64,000 bases of DNA. Source: Anaspis maculata. Lineage: Eukaryota > Arthropoda > Insecta > Coleoptera > Scraptiidae. Within the stretch, counting starts at the first letter, position 1. The number at the start of each line of letters is the position of its first letter. Shown here piece after piece: positions 60,646-64,000 of the stretch. The stretch covers positions 59,080,012 through 59,144,011 of the forward strand of contig OX421965.1 in assembly GCA_949128115.1 (NCBI GenBank). The letters are read 5' to 3'. Made by a program: the position numbers and the translations under genes. The notes below the pieces were generated by a model that had not been told where the DNA came from, ran no database searches, and saw only the letters and a list, made by a program, of their open reading frames with translations.

Positions 60646-61776
60646 AAAAAGCGTGCCGCGGTTAGGCCAGATATAATATCATTAGAAAACAGTTCCAGCT
60701 TGTCATTTCCTATAAAATTTTCGAGAACGGTGTTTGGTAAAATTGAAAAAACTCCTGCTGAACAGACTGGTAAAAATAATTCTCTTCTTAGCGGGCAACA
60801 TCTTCCAAAATGCTGTTATTGAATTTTTAACGCCATAAATGGGCTCAGTGAGTACAAGTTATTAGGAAACATCCAAAATACATGTTGGTCCATCGTTTTC
60901 TTGTGTGGGAAAACAATTAAATGTGATTTATCTGACCCGCACAAAGAAATCTTTGTTTTTTTTCAACTGCAAGACTGGCACAGAGATGATGACAAATGCT
61001 TCCAATGTTTGCGTTAGAGCTGTACGTTTGCATTGAGGCAAAAAAAATGAAAAAATACTGGGGTTTGACAGGTCTTTTTGCACCTTCAAGACATCTTTTA
61101 CCTTTGGGCAGATGTGGAGGAATTAGCACAACTCGTTTTTGGGCGGAAACTCAGTGGTAGATACCTACTGACCTTACGAAGAGTTTGACACCATAAAAGC
61201 TTTGGTCGGAATTTTTTCCATCCAGAATGACCTACCGCCTGGCCTATCACTCCTCGTTCCGTTTTCATCGTCACGAATGTTTACGATTGTTCCATTTCGA
61301 TGGTAGCTTTACTGGGCGCCAAGTATAAATATCACGGCCATTAACAGATGGAATGACCAACACTTGAAAAGTAAAGGGTTTACGAAAGCCGGTGCCGATG
61401 CCGTACGCGGATTTTATCCGCTGGTTTTATTATCTTCGGCATGTTTAGAAGCTTTAAACAATTGTGAAAGGACTGAAAGGCAACACTGCTTCATATCAGC
61501 TGGAATATTATCATTGACACTGACAAGCAGGCAAGCAGCTATAATAGCTGAAGTGTTGAGTGATGTCTGTCCCTATTTTTGACATTTTTCCAACATATTT
61601 GAAGCATTTCCCAACACTTTCAATGAATCTGGACCGCGAGTTTTGGGACATACATATGTATACCTCTCCCAAATCCCAAAAAAAAGATTCAAGGTTACAA
61701 AGTAAAAAAAAATCCTCACCCCATAACTTCGGGAAGAGGGCTTCGATTAAAACAAAATTTCCTATAGGCACGCATG
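60646..61776. other. Unassigned non-coding DNA with inverted-repeat arm
   Basis: No BEL coding sequence is recognised in this stretch, so the retroelement's 5' half is deleted or too decayed to see. The arm at 61098–61247 is listed separately. A 72-codon frame at 61364–61582 has no recognisable content. Confidence 0.5.
61098..61247 (-). repeat. Inverted-repeat arm, partner of 56903–57063
   Basis: This is the reverse-complement copy of the arm beside the BEL LTR. The copies flank the whole BEL relic about 4 kb apart. This copy is uninterrupted where the other meets the LTR. Confidence 0.8.
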
Positions 61777-61876
61777 CAGGGTCATTTTTTGGGAATGCTT
61801 TCGATTTCGAAGTTACCCTACTTCGCGTCACTAGTGGGTCCTTCAGGATCGAAATTATTTCCAAAAAATGACCCTG
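61777..61876. mobile_element. 100-bp hairpin with CAGGGTC ends
   Basis: CAGGGTCATTTTTTGG at the left pairs with CCAAAAAATGACCCTG at the right, and pairing continues through the TTTCGAT words to CTTCAG-like centres. TA follows the right end; TG precedes the left end, probably a mutated TA. Confidence 0.65.
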
Positions 61877-62242
61877 TATAGTTAACACATGTTACGAGAT
61901 ACGAATACGAAGTCATCTTCTCGAAGTTATGATGAAATTTTCTTTCAACTTCAACACACTGTATCTTTTTTACGCGAGTGAAAGACATATTATGTTGTAT
62001 TTCTCTGAAGCAGGATGACTTGGAGAACCTATCATGAAAGTTAACTCGATTAAAACCGGAACACCCTGTATATGAGAGCCCTCAAGAAAAAGTCCAGCAG
62101 CTTGAATCCGATAAGCTCTCGAACAGCTCCTACACCAATTGTACTGGTTTGTGGCTTAGCCCCATGTCAGAGTTTCCAGGTTCGTGTCTTCACCCCGAAT
62201 CAGAGTCTCCAACGAATATCGTAATAAGACCTCCCATATCTA

Positions 62243-62768
62243 CATGGTGATTTAAAAATGGCGCATTTCCTTTCGGGCACGTTATAGTAGACGTTAACGG
62301 AGCATGGGAAAAATAATTAAAAAAATTAATCGGCTTTGATTTGCGAGTTATTACCAAAAACAAATCTGTTCAATCTGGCAGCATCGCATTAGTACCTACC
62401 TGGCACCTTCAGATCAAAGAGGTACCTTACAATAGCATAAATGTATTGTTACCCTGGAAACTCCGTAGAACCTGTCATATTTTCACGGCACCTTTGAGGT
62501 GGAAGACGAATTTTAAAATTTAAAAATACGACTCAAATCTCAATTGCAAAAGAAATTTTTATTCGGGAACTACTAACGGCATGTGATTCTTCGCGACTAA
62601 CAATGCCTTGCTTCAAAATCATGCAAACTGAAGAAGTTGAATTCTCAACTTCACCTCTTTATAACTCGAAAGAGAAACGAGCAAATTTTTTTTACTATTT
62701 TTTCCGTGCTCCGTCAACGTCTCCCATAACGTATACGGGAGGAAATGCGCCATTTTTTAATCACCCTG
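62243..62768. mobile_element. 526-bp TA-flanked foldback element
   Basis: CATGGTGATTTAAAAATGGC at the left pairs with GCCATTTTTTAATCACCCTG at the right. Inside, GCGCATTTCC, AACGTTAACGGAGCATGGGAAA-like words are mirrored by CGTGCTCCGTCAACG and GGAGGAAATGCGC. TA flanks both ends (62241–62242, 62769–62770). The deeper centre pairs poorly. Non-coding. Confidence 0.7.
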
Positions 62769-62953
62769 TATATCAAATAAACTACTCAACAATTGAAGTG
62801 GCCCACCCAAAATTTTTAATGAAGTTCAAAGTGCCCTAGCTCCCGAAAAAATAGGACTAATTCCAAATTTTCTCTTTTCCCACATACCTGCGCTCTTTGT
62901 CTATATCAGCGGACGGATACAGAATTAAGTTACAATCTTCCTTGTTGGTTATA

Positions 62954-64000
62954 CAGGGCGTCACGTGAAACCCTTCAAAAACGCAAAAGTTTGAGTAACT
63001 CCCAATTCGTAAAACCATGTTTTTGGGTATTTTCAACTGGTCCAGAGAGGATGGTACACCCATACCTCGAAACGGTTTTTGAATTTTCCGATTATCTTTC
63101 TTCACTACAGGGTGATTCGAGAAAAACAACTTCTTGGTTTTTTGGTCATAGCTTTTTCCTTGTTGACCGATTTTCATAATCTGTAGCTCATGTTAAAGCT
63201 AAAGCTTCAGAGAACAAGAATATGTTTTCGAAATTGATGCACAACAAAACTTGAAATTGAGACTCTGCATCAAAAATGACACAGATCTGAATAACCCCCA
63301 AAATCAGATCTGGAGATGGAACTCGTCCGAAATCAATTTGCTGCAAAGTCAATCATTCAAAATGATCATTTTAAGATATATATACCTTTTCCTGTATATA
63401 AGAAGATTTCTTGACGAGAGAATTAAATTATGGCTGCATGTTTTCGGAAGAAAATCAGTGTCCCTCTTACCTGAAAACTAATGTAACCTACGTTACGAAA
63501 AACAAAGCTGGTAATTGAATTTAGAAACATTGTTGGATTTTTCTCGGTTCAATAATAATTACCTGCTTTGATATTCGTAACGTAGGTGACATTAGTTTTC
63601 AGGTGAGAGGGACACTGATTTTCTCCTGAAAACATGCAGCCATAATTTAATTCCCTCGTCAAGAAATCTTCTTTTACACAGGAAGAGGTATATCTTGAAA
63701 TGATCATTTTGAATGGTTCACTTTAAAGCAAATTGATTTCCGACGAGTTCCATCTCCAGATCTGATTTAGGGGGTTATTCAGATCTGCCTCATTTTTGAT
63801 GCAGAGTCTTAGTTTCAAGTTTTCTTCTGCATCAATTTCGAAGACATATTCTTGTTCCCTGAAGCTTTAGCTTGAACATGAGCTACAGATTATAAAAATC
63901 GGTCAATAAGGAAAAAAGGTATGACCAAAAAAGCAAAAAGTTGTTTTTTTCAAATCACTCTGCAGTGAGGAAAAATAGTCGTAAAATTGAAAAACCGTTT
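62954..64000. mobile_element. Palindromic foldback element, cut by window end
   Basis: After TA, the element starts CAGGGCGTCACGTGAAACCC. Its arms mirror around about 63535: AAACTAATGTAACCTACGTT against AACGTAGGTGACATTAGTTT, and AAAATGATCATTT, CCATCTCCAGATCTGAT and ACATGAGCTACAGATTATGA-like words recur in inverted order up to the window end. A second, inner TA-flanked end (CAGGGTGATTCGAG at 63110) has its partner at about 63955–63966. By symmetry the right end should lie roughly 110 bases past 64000. Non-coding. Confidence 0.75.

Noticed and set aside
31245..64000. Palindromes as sequencing or assembly artefacts
   Set aside because: Arms differ by mismatches, indels and a one-arm insertion, and the ends carry TA flanks, which chimeric reads would not produce. 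Very recent artefactual inversion is therefore unlikely.
52378..64000. Remaining 3' exons of the GH27 gene
   Set aside because: No frame encodes the expected C-terminal barrel or beta-sandwich motifs. The exons must lie beyond the window, or the gene is interrupted.

Overview
The window is nuclear DNA of an arthropod, almost certainly an insect. The evidence is spliced genes with GT–AG introns, a SoxD-class transcription factor, a lysosomal-type glycoside hydrolase, a BEL/Pao retrotransposon, and AT-rich introns crowded with small DNA transposons and TAGGTA/TACCTA simple sequence. Species cannot be read from the sequence. A sap-feeding hemipteran is a guess based only on the repeat style.

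Two host genes are supported, both on the + strand and both incomplete. (1) The 3' half of a SoxD gene (SOX5/6/13 and Drosophila Sox102F class) occupies 12878–19490. It has four exons: a glutamine-rich coiled-coil exon, a long low-complexity exon with a PLNLSKPK motif and polyQ, the HMG-box exon, and a terminal exon whose first codons complete the HMG tail. Exon phases agree at every junction. Its 5' exons lie before the window or were not recognised in 1–12877. (2) The 5' two thirds of a GH27 alpha-galactosidase / alpha-N-acetylgalactosaminidase gene has exons at 39325–39494, 46849–47023 and 49561–49992. It has a signal peptide, the nucleophile and acid/base aspartates, and a serine at the specificity position that favours N-acetylgalactosaminidase. 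The 3' exons are not in the window.

Most of the rest is mobile DNA. 5–9.7 kb: hairpin elements, a Tc1/mariner-type transposase scrap, an 8-bp-TSD hAT-type MITE and a solo LTR. 13–18 kb (SoxD introns): a duplicated 177-bp block and two opposite copies of one hairpin MITE flanking the second exon. 23.4–24.9 kb: a hAT-type element nested in another, each with an exact 8-bp target duplication. 31.2–35.3 kb: a 4.05-kb palindrome. 40–43 kb: further palindromes and a tRNA-derived SINE. 46.2–46.8 kb: a second 8-bp-TSD MITE. 52.4–55.4 kb: a 3.06-kb palindrome. 57–60.3 kb: a BEL/Pao relic (one LTR, most of pol) on the minus strand, cut off by a hairpin element. 61–64 kb: more TA-flanked palindromes, the last running out of the window.

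The most unusual theme is a set of at least eight end-to-end palindromic (snap-back) elements, each bounded by TA dinucleotides and mostly with ends of the form CAGGGTG or CAC(T/C). They range from about 0.1 to 4 kb and show no recognisable coding capacity. The arms carry mismatches and indels, so they look like old genomic foldback elements rather than read chimeras. If transcribed, the large ones would fold into double-stranded RNA hairpins of 1–2 kb.
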